Source of the DNA: Oxalobacteraceae bacterium OTU3CINTB1 | GTDB taxonomy: Bacteria > Pseudomonadota > Gammaproteobacteria > Burkholderiales > Burkholderiaceae_D | Direction of reading: 5' to 3' | NCBI GenBank assembly: GCA_024123955.1 | Contig: CP099652.1 | Coordinates: 1,426,001 to 1,490,000, forward strand | Length of the DNA stretch: 64,000 bases | Part shown: piece after piece, positions 36,981-45,267 of the stretch | How positions within the stretch are numbered: position 1 is the stretch's first letter | Layout: each line of letters starts with the position of its first letter | Translations under genes and position numbers: made by a program | The notes under the pieces: model-generated | Database searches by the model: none | Told to the model about the DNA's origin: nothing | The model's input: only the letters and a program-made list of their open reading frames with translations

Positions 36981-37607
36981 ATGAATACAGTTTGGATGAC
37001 CGTGGCCGCCTATCTGCTCGGCTCGATCTCGTTTGCCGTGATCACGAGCAAGTTGTTCGGCATCGCCGATCCCCGCACTTACGGTTCCAAAAACCCCGGC
37101 GCCACCAATGTTTTGCGCAGCGGTAACAAGGCGGCGGCCATCGTGACCTTGATCGGCGACGGCGCCAAGGGCTGGCTGGCAGTGTGGCTGGCGATGCGTT
37201 TTGAGCAACAGTTGCAGATCGGTGACGCCACCATCGCGCTGGTGGCGCTCGCGGTGTTCCTGGGCCACCTGTGGCCGGTGTTCTTCCGCTTTGTCGGCGG
37301 CAAGGGCGTGGCGACCGCGCTGGGCGTGCTGCTGGGCCTGAATCCCTGGCTGGGCCTGGCGACCTTTGTGACGTGGCTGGCGGTGGCGTTCGCGTTCCGT
37401 TACTCGTCGCTGGCGGCGCTGATCGCGGCGCTGTTCGCGCCGTTCTACTACGGCTTGCTGTTCGGCTTCGATCCGCAGCTGGCCGCCGTGTTCATCATGT
37501 GCGTGTTGTTGATTTTCCGTCATCGTAAGAATATCTCGAACTTGATCGCGGGCAAGGAAAGCCGCATCGGCAGCAAGAGCAAAGACGCCGCCAAAGCCAA
37601 AAAATAA
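36981..37607 (+). CDS. plsY: Glycerol-3-phosphate acyltransferase PlsY
   Basis: 208-residue inner-membrane enzyme that transfers acyl from acyl-phosphate to glycerol-3-phosphate, the first step of phospholipid synthesis. Three PlsY motifs are present: GSISFAV...DPRTYGSKNPGATNVLR, GHLWPVFFRFVGGKGVATALG, and FRHRKNISNLIAGKE. About five spans. A GAGGAA site precedes ATG 36981. Lys-rich C-terminal tail. Confidence 0.95.
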   Translation: MNTVWMTVAAYLLGSISFAVITSKLFGIADPRTYGSKNPGATNVLRSGNKAAAIVTLIGDGAKGWLAVWLAMRFEQQLQIGDATIALVALAVFLGHLWPVFFRFVGGKGVATALGVLLGLNPWLGLATFVTWLAVAFAFRYSSLAALIAALFAPFYYGLLFGFDPQLAAVFIMCVLLIFRHRKNISNLIAGKESRIGSKSKDAAKAKK

Positions 37608-37685
37608 AGTCTTCGAGGGGACGGCGCTTGAATTTGAGACGAGCGCCGCTATATGCTGACTTATCACTTTCAGCAAAGGCCCCGC

Positions 37686-38339
37686 ATGAGCACTCCTGTC
37701 AAAATCGATTTCGTCTCCGACGTTTCCTGTCCCTGGTGCGCGATCGGCCTCAAGTCGCTGGAACAAGCGCTGGACAATATCGGTGGCGAGGCGGACGTCA
37801 GCCTGCATTTCCAGCCGTTCGAACTCAATCCCCAGATGGCCCCCGAAGGCCAGAACATCGACGAACACCTGACCGAGAAGTACGGCTCGACGCCGGAACA
37901 GCAGGACCAGGCGCGCAACATGATCCGCGCGCGCGGCGCCGAGGTGGGCTTCGATTTTGCCATGCACAAACGCAGCCGCATCTACAATACCTTCGACGCC
38001 CACCGCCTGCTGCATTGGGCCGAGACCGAAGGCGAGGGCAAGCAGCGCGCGCTGAAGGAGGCACTGTTCGCCGCCTACTTCACGCTGGGCGACGACCCCA
38101 GCTCCCACGAGGTGCTGCTGCGCGTGGCCGGCGAGGTGGGGCTGGACACGGCCGTGGCCGCCGAGGTGCTGCAATCGGGCCGTTATGCCGCCGACGTGCG
38201 CGAGCGCGAGCAGTTCTTCCAGCGCCATGGCATCAACTCGGTGCCGGCCGTGATCATCAACGAACGCCATTTGATCTCGGGCGGCCAGCCGGCCGCCGTG
38301 TTTGAAAAGGCGCTGCGCGAGATCATGGCGCAACCCTAA
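37686..38339 (+). CDS. DsbA family oxidoreductase, FrnE-like
   Basis: 217-residue cytoplasmic thioredoxin-fold protein of the FrnE/2-hydroxychromene-2-carboxylate isomerase-like subgroup. The redox motif CPWC is at residues 14-17 in DFVSDVSCPWCAIG, and the cis-Pro loop is GINSVPAVIINERHLISGGQP. Such proteins act in disulfide chemistry and stress tolerance. ATG 37686 with an AAAGG site fits better than 37653. Confidence 0.9.
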   Translation: MSTPVKIDFVSDVSCPWCAIGLKSLEQALDNIGGEADVSLHFQPFELNPQMAPEGQNIDEHLTEKYGSTPEQQDQARNMIRARGAEVGFDFAMHKRSRIYNTFDAHRLLHWAETEGEGKQRALKEALFAAYFTLGDDPSSHEVLLRVAGEVGLDTAVAAEVLQSGRYAADVREREQFFQRHGINSVPAVIINERHLISGGQPAAVFEKALREIMAQP

Positions 38340-38449
38340 ATAATTTGCGGGTCAGCGCCGGGGCGGATGTCCGCGACTCCTGGTTTTGTTATAAAATTAA
38401 CTGGCAGCATCCACTTATAATAAAATCGCGTCGCTACCCCGGGGACCCC

Positions 38450-39511
38450 ATGTTGGCCGCAGACAACGTACACACGCTGACCACCTCCCGCCCGCCAGCC
38501 GACCAGTTCCGCCTGGCCGCGCTGCACCGCTACGACATCCTCGATACCCCCGCCTGCGAAGACTTCAGCTTCCTCACCGAGCTGGCGGCGCGCATTTGCA
38601 ACGTTCCCTACGCGTTCGTGTCGCTGGTCGACGCCGACCGGGTGTGGATCAAATCCTGCGCGGGCATGCACATGGGCGAGCTGCCGCGCGGCGAGAGCTA
38701 CTGCTCGCTGGCCGTATTGGGCGAGGCCGCCACCGAGATTCCCGACCTGACCGAGGACTACCGCACCGCGCGGATGGCCCTGACCGTCAACGCGCCGCAT
38801 ATGCGCATGTACAGCAGCGTGGCGCTGACGTCGTCGGACGGTTTCGCCATCGGCACCTTGTGCGTGATGGACACCAAGCCGGGCGGCCTGGACGAGGAGC
38901 AGCGCTCGATCCTGTCGCGGCTGGGACGCCAGGTGATGGCGCTGATCGAATTGCGCGCCAGCGAACGCACTCTGGCCGACGCCGTGCGCGAGCTCGAGCT
39001 GCTGGCCACCACCGACGAGCTGACCGGCCTGCACAACCGCCGCTCGCTGCTGCAGCGGCTGCGCTTCGAGGCGGCGCGCGCCAAGCGCTTCCGCTCGCCG
39101 CTGTCGGCGGTGATGATCGACCTGGACCACTTCAAGCGCATCAACGACGAACACGGCCATTCGGTTGGCGACCAGGTGCTGGCCGGCGTCGGCCGCCTGT
39201 TGCGCGAAAGCGTGCGCGTGATCGACATCGCCGGCCGCTACGGCGGCGAGGAATTGTGCGTGATCCTGCCCAACACGCCGCTGGACGGGGCGCTCAAGTT
39301 CGCCGAGACCTTGCGCGGCAAGATCGAGGCGCAGCTGCATTACGCCGGCGCGCGGCCGCTGCCGGTCACGGCCAGCTTCGGCGTCGGCGCGTTCGACCAC
39401 ATGGAAATCGCCGACGCCGAGAGCCTGCTGCGCCAGGCCGACGCCGCCCTCTACCGCGCCAAGCATGCCGGACGCAACCGCGTCGAGGGCGCGGTCCTTG
39501 AACGACACTGA
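38450..39511 (+). CDS. GAF-domain diguanylate cyclase
   Basis: 353-residue cytoplasmic c-di-GMP synthase. A GAF domain (about residues 25-175: CNVPYAFVSLVDADRVWIKS, then YSSVALTSSDGFAIGTLCVMD) is followed by a GGDEF domain with active-site motif GGEEL at 265-269 and an RVID inhibitory site five residues earlier, so activity with feedback control is expected. ATG 38450 is the start of homology. A small DUF427 gene follows after 13 bases. Confidence 0.92.
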   Translation: MLAADNVHTLTTSRPPADQFRLAALHRYDILDTPACEDFSFLTELAARICNVPYAFVSLVDADRVWIKSCAGMHMGELPRGESYCSLAVLGEAATEIPDLTEDYRTARMALTVNAPHMRMYSSVALTSSDGFAIGTLCVMDTKPGGLDEEQRSILSRLGRQVMALIELRASERTLADAVRELELLATTDELTGLHNRRSLLQRLRFEAARAKRFRSPLSAVMIDLDHFKRINDEHGHSVGDQVLAGVGRLLRESVRVIDIAGRYGGEELCVILPNTPLDGALKFAETLRGKIEAQLHYAGARPLPVTASFGVGAFDHMEIADAESLLRQADAALYRAKHAGRNRVEGAVLERH

Positions 39512-39524
39512 AAGGAATTACCTG

Positions 39525-39815
39525 ATGCCCACTGCCACCTGGAACGGCGCCGTCATCGCGCAAGCGAGCGACGACGAAGTCGAGATCGTCGAGAACAACG
39601 TCTACTTCCCGCCATCGGCGGTCAAGTCCGAATACCTGAAGCCGAGCGACCACAGCAGCCGCTGCCCGTGGAAAGGGACGGCCAGCTATTACACCGTCAG
39701 CGTCGACGGCAAGGACAACGAAAACGCCGCCTGGTATTACCCGCAGCCGTTGGACAAGGCGGCGCAAATCAAGGACCACATCGCGTTCTGGCGCGGCGTG
39801 GACGTGCAGCGCTAG
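39525..39815 (+). CDS. DUF427 domain protein
   Basis: 96-residue compact beta-rich protein of the DUF427 family: ATWNGAVIAQASDDEVEIVENNVYFPPSAV, then HSSRCPWKGTASYYTV and the C-terminal KDHIAFWRGV. The family is widespread, often with redox or unknown metabolic roles. AAAGGA precedes ATG 39525. Possibly co-transcribed with the diguanylate cyclase. Confidence 0.9.
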   Translation: MPTATWNGAVIAQASDDEVEIVENNVYFPPSAVKSEYLKPSDHSSRCPWKGTASYYTVSVDGKDNENAAWYYPQPLDKAAQIKDHIAFWRGVDVQR

Positions 39816-39881
39816 ATGACGGTGTTATTGGCAGTACGGTATTTGCCCGGGTTGACTGTTCGGTCCGAGCGCGTCTAGCAA

Positions 39882-41138
39882 ATGGATAATATTACCCACA
39901 GCATCATCGGTTTTGGCGTTGGAGAACTGGTGCACCGCAGCGTGCCGCGCGAAGCGGACGACAGCTCGCAGCGCGTGCGGCACCGTTTGTTGCTGGTCTC
40001 GTGCGCGCTGGCCAGCAATTTTCCCGACCTGGACCTGTTCCTGACCCGGCTGCTGCCCGACCCGCTGGGCTATCTGCTGCACCATCGCGGCCATACGCAT
40101 ACCGTCTTGCTGGCGTTGCCGCAGGCCTTGCTGCTGGCGGCGCTGCTGTGGCTGTGCTGGCCGTCGGCGCGGGCGCTGCTCCAGTCCAGCCGCACGGCGC
40201 GCTGGGGCTTGGCGGCAAGCATCACGACAGGCTTCGCGCTGCATCTGTTGATGGACTACACCAACTCGTACGGCGTGCATCCGTGGTATCCGTTCAGCGG
40301 CCGCTGGTTCTTCGGCGACATGGTGTTCATCGTCGAACCGCTGTTCTGGGTGGCGATCGGCACGCCGATGGCGCTGATCATGCGCTGGCGCTGGGCGCGC
40401 TGGCTGGGGTTTGCCGGCTTGTTCGCAGCGCTGGTGTTCTTCGCGTCGAGGGAATATCTGGGCTGGCCGTCGGTGGCCGCGTTGCTGCTGATCGCACTGG
40501 CGTGCGGCGCGGCCCAGTGGCGGGCCGGCGCCAACGGCAGGGCCGGGCTGCTGCTGGCGCTGGGCGTCGGTATCGGCTTTATCGCGGTGCAGGGCGCCGC
40601 TTCGCAGCTGGGGCGGCGGTTGATCGTCTCGGCGCTGCACCAAGCCGACTCGTCGTCGCGCGTGCTTGACGTGGTGATGACGGCTTATCCGTCGCAGCCG
40701 TTGTGCTGGAGTTACATCAGTGTCGAGAGCCACGAGGCGGCGGGCAGCTATCGCTTGCGGCGCGGGGTGGCGAGCGTCGCGCCGACCTGGTTGGCGCCGC
40801 TTTCCTGTCCGGCGGCGCTGGTGGAATCGCAGTCCGCGCAGGCGTTGTCGTCGTCGGTGATGCAGTTCGAGACCAAGGACGGCAGTCTCGCCGCGCTGCG
40901 TGCGTTGAAGAACGGCAATTGCCAAGCCGACGCCTGGCTGCGTTTCGGTCGCGCGCCGTGGCTGGACCTGACCAAGGGCGAATTGTCGGATTATCGGTTT
41001 GCTTTGACGCCGCGTGGGAATTTCACCACGTTGCACATCGCGCCTGCGGCTGCCTGTCCGCAAGGCGTACCGGGTTGGGGCTATCCGCGTGAGGATTTGC
41101 TTTTACCACAGCATAATGGTGCGGATGCACGTTTTTAG
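39882..41138 (+). CDS. Membrane-bound metal-dependent hydrolase (YbcI/DUF457 type)
   Basis: 418-residue inner-membrane protein. The N-terminal block has MDNITHSIIGFGVGEL, SNFPDLDLF and HHRGHTHTVL, the His/Asp set typical of predicted membrane-bound hydrolases, followed by LHLLMDYTNSYGVHPWYPFSGRWFFGD. About six spans, then a long C-terminal soluble region (after about residue 240) unlike the short family members. Substrate unknown; lipid-related roles are suggested for relatives. Confidence 0.85.
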   Translation: MDNITHSIIGFGVGELVHRSVPREADDSSQRVRHRLLLVSCALASNFPDLDLFLTRLLPDPLGYLLHHRGHTHTVLLALPQALLLAALLWLCWPSARALLQSSRTARWGLAASITTGFALHLLMDYTNSYGVHPWYPFSGRWFFGDMVFIVEPLFWVAIGTPMALIMRWRWARWLGFAGLFAALVFFASREYLGWPSVAALLLIALACGAAQWRAGANGRAGLLLALGVGIGFIAVQGAASQLGRRLIVSALHQADSSSRVLDVVMTAYPSQPLCWSYISVESHEAAGSYRLRRGVASVAPTWLAPLSCPAALVESQSAQALSSSVMQFETKDGSLAALRALKNGNCQADAWLRFGRAPWLDLTKGELSDYRFALTPRGNFTTLHIAPAAACPQGVPGWGYPREDLLLPQHNGADARF

Positions 41139-41199
41139 TGCTTGCCTAGCCGTATCGTGTGGTGTCTTTGAGACAAAAATCTCTAGAATAGATCGATTA

Positions 41200-41214
41200 G
41201 GACAAACTTTGTCC
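41200..41214. promoter_or_regulatory. Perfect inverted repeat before sigma-54 promoter
   Basis: GGACAAA-C-TTTGTCC, 7-bp arms with a single central base, ending 7 bases before the -24 element. A partly matching element (GGACA...ACC) occurs at 42634-42648 before the second sigma-54 promoter. Confidence 0.5.
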
Positions 41215-41221
41215 AATCTTC

Positions 41222-41238
41222 TTGGCACGACAATTGCA
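41222..41238 (+). promoter_or_regulatory. Sigma-54 (-24/-12) promoter
   Basis: TTGGCACGACAATTGCA contains TGGCAC, a five-base spacer and TTGCA, an essentially perfect RpoN promoter. It lies 46 bases before the start of a small membrane-anchored protein gene with a strong AAGGAGG site. Confidence 0.85.
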
Positions 41239-41283
41239 TTGCTATTGAGAAAGGAAGAAGATCGAATCTTAAGGAGGAACGTT

Positions 41284-41466
41284 ATGAACGCAACTGAAGA
41301 CAAAGCAAAATCGAATCTGTTCCATGAATCGTCGGCGGACGAGCACCGTTCGCGCAGCGAGCGTATCGCCGCGCGTGGCGTGTCCCTGAGCAAGGTCAAG
41401 GGCAAATACCTGATTCCGCTGGTTGGTCTGGCCGTGCTGGCCTCGATGGCCTTCGCCCAAGGCTAA
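41284..41466 (+). CDS. Small tail-anchored protein under sigma-54 control (unknown)
   Basis: 60-residue protein with a polar, charged N-terminal two-thirds (Ser/Glu/Arg/Lys) and a single C-terminal hydrophobic stretch (YLIPLVGLAVLASMAFA) ending two residues from the stop. This resembles a tail anchor, or a signal-peptide-like segment misplaced at the C-terminus. AAGGAGG precedes ATG 41284. A consensus sigma-54 promoter lies directly upstream, so expression should depend on an enhancer-binding protein and a specific signal. No family recognised. Convergent with tsaD, five bases apart. Confidence 0.8.
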   Translation: MNATEDKAKSNLFHESSADEHRSRSERIAARGVSLSKVKGKYLIPLVGLAVLASMAFAQG

Positions 41467-41471
41467 ACTGA

Positions 41472-42512
41472 TCACACCACCTTGATCTCGTCCAAGGGCC
41501 AGCGCGGCCGTACGTTGAACGAATAATCGCGTTTGGCCGCGTCCGGGTTGATCATCAACCGCATCGCGCCCGCAAAGGCGATCATCGCACCGTTATCGGT
41601 GCAAAACTCCAGTTCCGGGTAGTACACCTTGAACTTCTTCTTGGTGGCGGCTTCGTTCAGCGAGGCCCGCAGCTGGGAGTTGGCCCCAACCCCGCCGGCA
41701 ATCACCAATCGCTTCAACCCCGTGTGCTTGAGCGCCGACACGCACTTGGCCGTCAGCACCTCGACGATCGCATCGACGAAGCCGCGCGCAATATTGGCCT
41801 TGTCCTGCTCGCAGATATTGGCGATGACCTTCTCGTCGTGATTCTTCACGACCGTCAGCACCGCCGTCTTCAGGCCGGAGAAGCTGAAATTGAAATCCTT
41901 GGTATGCAGCATCGGGCGCGGCAGCTTGTAGGCCGTCGGATCGCCGAACTCGGCCAGGCGCGAGATCGCCGGTCCGCCCGGATAGCCCAGGCCCAGCAGC
42001 TTGGCCGATTTGTCGAACGCCTCGCCGGCGGCATCATCCAGCGTTTCGCCCAGCAAGGTGTACTGGCCGACGCCGTCCACGCGCATCAGCTGCGTGTGAC
42101 CGCCCGACACCAGCAGCGCGATGAACGGAAACTCCGGCGGCTGCGACGCCAGCAGCGGCGACAGCAGATGGCCTTCCAGATGGTGCACTCCCAACACCGG
42201 CTTGTCCAGCGCCAGGCCGAGGCTGCACGCGACCGACGAACCCACCAGCAACGCGCCGGCCAGGCCGGGGCCTTGCGTGTAGGCGATGGCGTCGATGTCG
42301 GCCAGCGACTTGCCGGCGCCTTCCAGGGTCTGCGTCAGCAGCGGAATGGCGCGGCGGATGTGGTCGCGCGAGGCCAGCTCCGGCACCACGCCGCCGTATT
42401 CCTCGTGCATCGTCACCTGCGAATACAGGGCGTGGGAGAGCAGTCCGTGTTGCGTGTCGTACAGCGCAAGGCCGGTTTCGTCACAGGAGGATTCGACGCC
42501 GAGAACGATCAT
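41472..42512 (-). CDS. tsaD: tRNA N6-adenosine threonylcarbamoyltransferase TsaD
   Basis: 346-residue ASKHA-fold enzyme that transfers threonylcarbamoyl to A37 of ANN-reading tRNAs with TsaB and Tsa[14 protein letters not shown] starts the protein; metal ligands are in [36 protein letters not shown] and VAGGVGAN-type text ([12 protein letters not shown]) follow. ATG 42512 is chosen because the extension to 42602 has no homology. Essential gene in most bacteria. Confidence 0.97.
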   Translation of the reverse strand: MIVLGVESSCDETGLALYDTQHGLLSHALYSQVTMHEEYGGVVPELASRDHIRRAIPLLTQTLEGAGKSLADIDAIAYTQGPGLAGALLVGSSVACSLGLALDKPVLGVHHLEGHLLSPLLASQPPEFPFIALLVSGGHTQLMRVDGVGQYTLLGETLDDAAGEAFDKSAKLLGLGYPGGPAISRLAEFGDPTAYKLPRPMLHTKDFNFSFSGLKTAVLTVVKNHDEKVIANICEQDKANIARGFVDAIVEVLTAKCVSALKHTGLKRLVIAGGVGANSQLRASLNEAATKKKFKVYYPELEFCTDNGAMIAFAGAMRLMINPDAAKRDYSFNVRPRWPLDEIKVV

Positions 42513-42669
42513 GAAAGGGCTGCAAGGTGAAAGGGTAATCCGCCATTGTAATGGAAAGCGCGCCCGTTGACCTTGCGCCGCTGCACCACTCGATGCCGGC
42601 ACCGCACCGGCCGGGTGCGCGGTTTTGCCGTTCGGACAGTGTTTTACCTCGATTTAACGTATTTGCCGT

Positions 42670-42686
42670 GTGGCACCAGTTTTGCT
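42670..42686 (+). promoter_or_regulatory. Sigma-54 (-24/-12) promoter
   Basis: GTGGCACCAGTTTTGCT gives TGGCAC, a five-base spacer and TTGCT, matching the RpoN consensus. The downstream gene starts 38 bases later. Second such promoter within 1.5 kb. Confidence 0.82.
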
Positions 42687-42723
42687 TAGAGAAGGATCTG
42701 AAAGTTGACAGCCGGAGGGCGCT

Positions 42724-43038
42724 ATGTCGGAACAATGGAAGCTGATTTGCAAAGTGAAGGATGTGCCGCTGAGCGGGGCGCGCCTTGTGCCGCGTGGACT
42801 GGCTTGGCAGGAGTTGCCGGGCGTGGCGCTGTTCCGCACCGACGAGGACAGCGTGTTCGCCGTGCTGGAGACGGTCGACGTCGAGCCGCGCGAGAGCGTT
42901 GCGCGGCGCTATTCCGTCAAGGTGGAGGATTGCAAGGTCTACTTGGACCTGGAGGAGTTGGGCGCCCCGGCCAGCAAGGCCGAGGCGGCGCTGGCCGGCT
43001 CGTTTGGCGTGGCCACCAGGGTGATGGCCTTCGGCTAG
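42724..43038 (+). CDS. NirD-like Rieske-fold small protein (orphan)
   Basis: 104-residue protein whose N-terminal text (WKLICKVKDVPLSGARL... WQELPGVALFRTDEDSVFAVLE) resembles the small subunit of assimilatory nitrite reductase, NirD, which has a Rieske fold without cluster ligands. The single Cys in VKVEDCKVYLDLEEL and lack of Cys-x-His pairs agree with a cluster-free fold. No nirB or nasA is adjacent, so a NADH-nitrite reductase role is doubtful. GGAGGG precedes the ATG and a sigma-54 promoter lies upstream, which could mean nitrogen control. Confidence 0.55.
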   Translation: MSEQWKLICKVKDVPLSGARLVPRGLAWQELPGVALFRTDEDSVFAVLETVDVEPRESVARRYSVKVEDCKVYLDLEELGAPASKAEAALAGSFGVATRVMAFG

Positions 43039-43039
43039 C

Positions 43040-44098
43040 TTAAGGGCGCTTCAGCAACTGCTGATGTGCGTCGCGCAGCATCTTTTCGGTGGTTTCCCAA
43101 TCGATGCAGCCGTCGGTCACAGAGCATCCGTATTTCAGCTGGCTCAGATCGGCCGGGATCTTCTGGTTGCCGCCGACGATGTTCGATTCGATCATCACGC
43201 CCACCAGCGACTGGTTGCCCTGCACCACTTGATGGATGACGTCGCCCATCACCAGCGGTTGCAGTTCCGGCTTTTTGTAGCTGTTGGCGTGCGAGCAATC
43301 GACCACCAGGTTGGCCGGCAACTTGGCCTTGGCCAGCGCCTGCTCGGCGATCGCGATCGACACCGAATCGTAGTTCGGACGGCCGTCGCCGCCGCGCAGC
43401 ACCACATGGCCGTAGGCGTTGCCGCGCGTGCGCACGATCGATACGTTGCCTTGCGCATTGATACCCAGGAACGCATGCGGATGCGCCGACGACAGGATGG
43501 CATTGATGGCGATGCTGATGTCGCCGTCGGTGCCGTTCTTGAAGCCGACCGGCGTCGACAGGCCCGACGACATCTCGCGGTGGGTCTGCGATTCGGTGGT
43601 GCGCGCGCCGATCGCGGTCCAGGCGATCAGGTCGCCCAGGTATTGCGGCGAGATCGGGTCCAGCGCCTCGGTCGCGGTCGGCAGGCCCAGCTCGCACACG
43701 TCCAGCAGGAACTGGCGCGCCTTTTCCATGCCGACATTGACGCGGAACGAGTCGTCCATGTCCGGATCGTTGATATAACCCTTCCAGCCGGTGGTGGTGC
43801 GCGGCTTTTCGAAATACACGCGCATCACCAGCAGCATGGTGTCGGCCACTTCGGCCTGCAGCGCCTTGAGGCGGCGGGCGTAGTCCAGGCCGGCGACCGG
43901 GTCGTGGATCGAGCACGGGCCGACGACGACGAACAGGCGCTTGTCCTGGCGGTCGATGATGTTGCGCAGGGCTTCGCGGCCCTTCATGACGGTCTCGGAC
44001 GCGCTGTCGGTCAGCGGCAGCTTGGCGTGCAGGGCCTCGGGCGACGGCATCGGCGCGAACGAGGTGACGTTGATGTTTTCGATGTCTGGGGAAATCAT
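43040..44098 (-). CDS. aroG: 3-deoxy-7-phosphoheptulonate synthase, class I
   Basis: 352-residue DAHP synthase, the entry enzyme of aromatic amino acid synthesis, joining PEP and erythrose-4-phosphate. The AroFGH-type sequence is evident: VVVGPCSIHDP, MRVYFEKPRTTTGWKGYINDPD, LPTATEALDPISPQY, GARTTESQTHREM, FKNGTDG and VDCSHANS. Feedback specificity (Phe, Tyr or Trp) cannot be read with confidence; aroG is used for general similarity. Ends one base from the stop of the NirD-like gene. Confidence 0.95.
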   Translation of the reverse strand: MISPDIENINVTSFAPMPSPEALHAKLPLTDSASETVMKGREALRNIIDRQDKRLFVVVGPCSIHDPVAGLDYARRLKALQAEVADTMLLVMRVYFEKPRTTTGWKGYINDPDMDDSFRVNVGMEKARQFLLDVCELGLPTATEALDPISPQYLGDLIAWTAIGARTTESQTHREMSSGLSTPVGFKNGTDGDISIAINAILSSAHPHAFLGINAQGNVSIVRTRGNAYGHVVLRGGDGRPNYDSVSIAIAEQALAKAKLPANLVVDCSHANSYKKPELQPLVMGDVIHQVVQGNQSLVGVMIESNIVGGNQKIPADLSQLKYGCSVTDGCIDWETTEKMLRDAHQQLLKRP

Positions 44099-44210
44099 GA
44101 TTGGACTGTATTTCTTTTCTGGGGGATAGATAGTGTAGCCGAATTAGCTAATACCGGTTCCGCCAGTAAGGTTTTTTCACATTTCGGCAAAATCGTTTAA
44201 GCTTGATGTC

Positions 44211-45200
44211 ATGACGATATCGAACACTGAACCCTTCCTCGCCGCCCGACTCATCAAGGAGATCGGCCGCGGCAAAAACGGCGCCCGCAGCATGACGCGC
44301 GACGACGCCCATGACCTCTATCAAGCCATGCTGGACGGACGCGTGTCCGATCTGGAGCTGGGCGGCATTTTGCTGTCCATGCGCATCAAGGGCGAATCGG
44401 TGGAGGAAATCGCCGGCTTCCTCGACGCGGCCGAGGGCTCGTTCGAACCGCTGACGGCGCCGCCCGGGCAGTTCGCGCCGGTGTGTATTCCAAGCTATAA
44501 CGGCGCCCGCAAGATGGCCAACCTGACGCCGCTGCTGGCCATGCTGCTGGCGCGCGAAGGCGTGCCGGTGCTGGTGCATGGCGTCGCGCACGACCTCGGG
44601 CGCGTCGCCAGCGCCGAGGTGTTCGAGGCGCTGGGCGTGCCATCGGTGCGGCACCGCGCCGAAGCGGAGGAGGAGATGGCCAAGGGCCACGTCGCCTTCA
44701 TCACCATCGACGCGCTGGCGCCGAAGCTGGCATACATGCTGTCGCTGCGGCGCCGGCTGGGCGTGCGCAATTCGACCCACACCCTGGTCAAGATCATGCA
44801 GCCGTTCGCAGGACCGGCGCTGCGGCTGGTGTCCTATACCCACCCGGAATACCTGGAAATGCTGGGCGAATATTTCACCACGTCGGCGCTGCACGAGCGC
44901 GGCGACGCCTTCCTGATGCGCGGCACCGAGGGCGAAACCGTGGCCAACGCCAACAAGGCGCAGCAGATCGACTGGTTCCACGGCGGCCTGCGCACGACCC
45001 TGGTGCCGAAGCAGACCCAGGTCGGCGAGCTGCCATTGCTGCCGGAAGACAAGAGCGCGGCGGCCACCGCCGAGTGGATCGCGTCGGTGCTGCGCGGCGA
45101 CGTGCCGGTGCCGCCGTCGATCGCCGAGCAGGTGGCGCAGTGCCTGCTGGTGTCGCGCACCTTGCAGTCGCGCAAGCGGGTCAGCGAGCCGATCGAGTAA
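44211..45200 (+). CDS. ybiB: DNA-binding protein YbiB (TrpD2 family)
   Basis: 329-residue homologue of anthranilate phosphoribosyltransferase that in this subfamily binds nucleic acid instead of PRPP-anthranilate. The N-terminal helical domain (ARSMTRDDAHDLYQAMLDGRVSDLELGGILLSMRIKGES) is followed by the transferase-fold body with SYNGARKMANLTPLLAMLLAREGVPVLVHG. The canonical PRPP motif is altered. Divergent from aroG, which may be coincidence of the shared fold. Confidence 0.88.
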   Translation: MTISNTEPFLAARLIKEIGRGKNGARSMTRDDAHDLYQAMLDGRVSDLELGGILLSMRIKGESVEEIAGFLDAAEGSFEPLTAPPGQFAPVCIPSYNGARKMANLTPLLAMLLAREGVPVLVHGVAHDLGRVASAEVFEALGVPSVRHRAEAEEEMAKGHVAFITIDALAPKLAYMLSLRRRLGVRNSTHTLVKIMQPFAGPALRLVSYTHPEYLEMLGEYFTTSALHERGDAFLMRGTEGETVANANKAQQIDWFHGGLRTTLVPKQTQVGELPLLPEDKSAAATAEWIASVLRGDVPVPPSIAEQVAQCLLVSRTLQSRKRVSEPIE

Positions 45201-45267
45201 ATCGGCAGCGTGGGGCGGGCCGTGCGACTCGCGTACAATACCGCCCCTTACCTGATGGGAACTCAAT

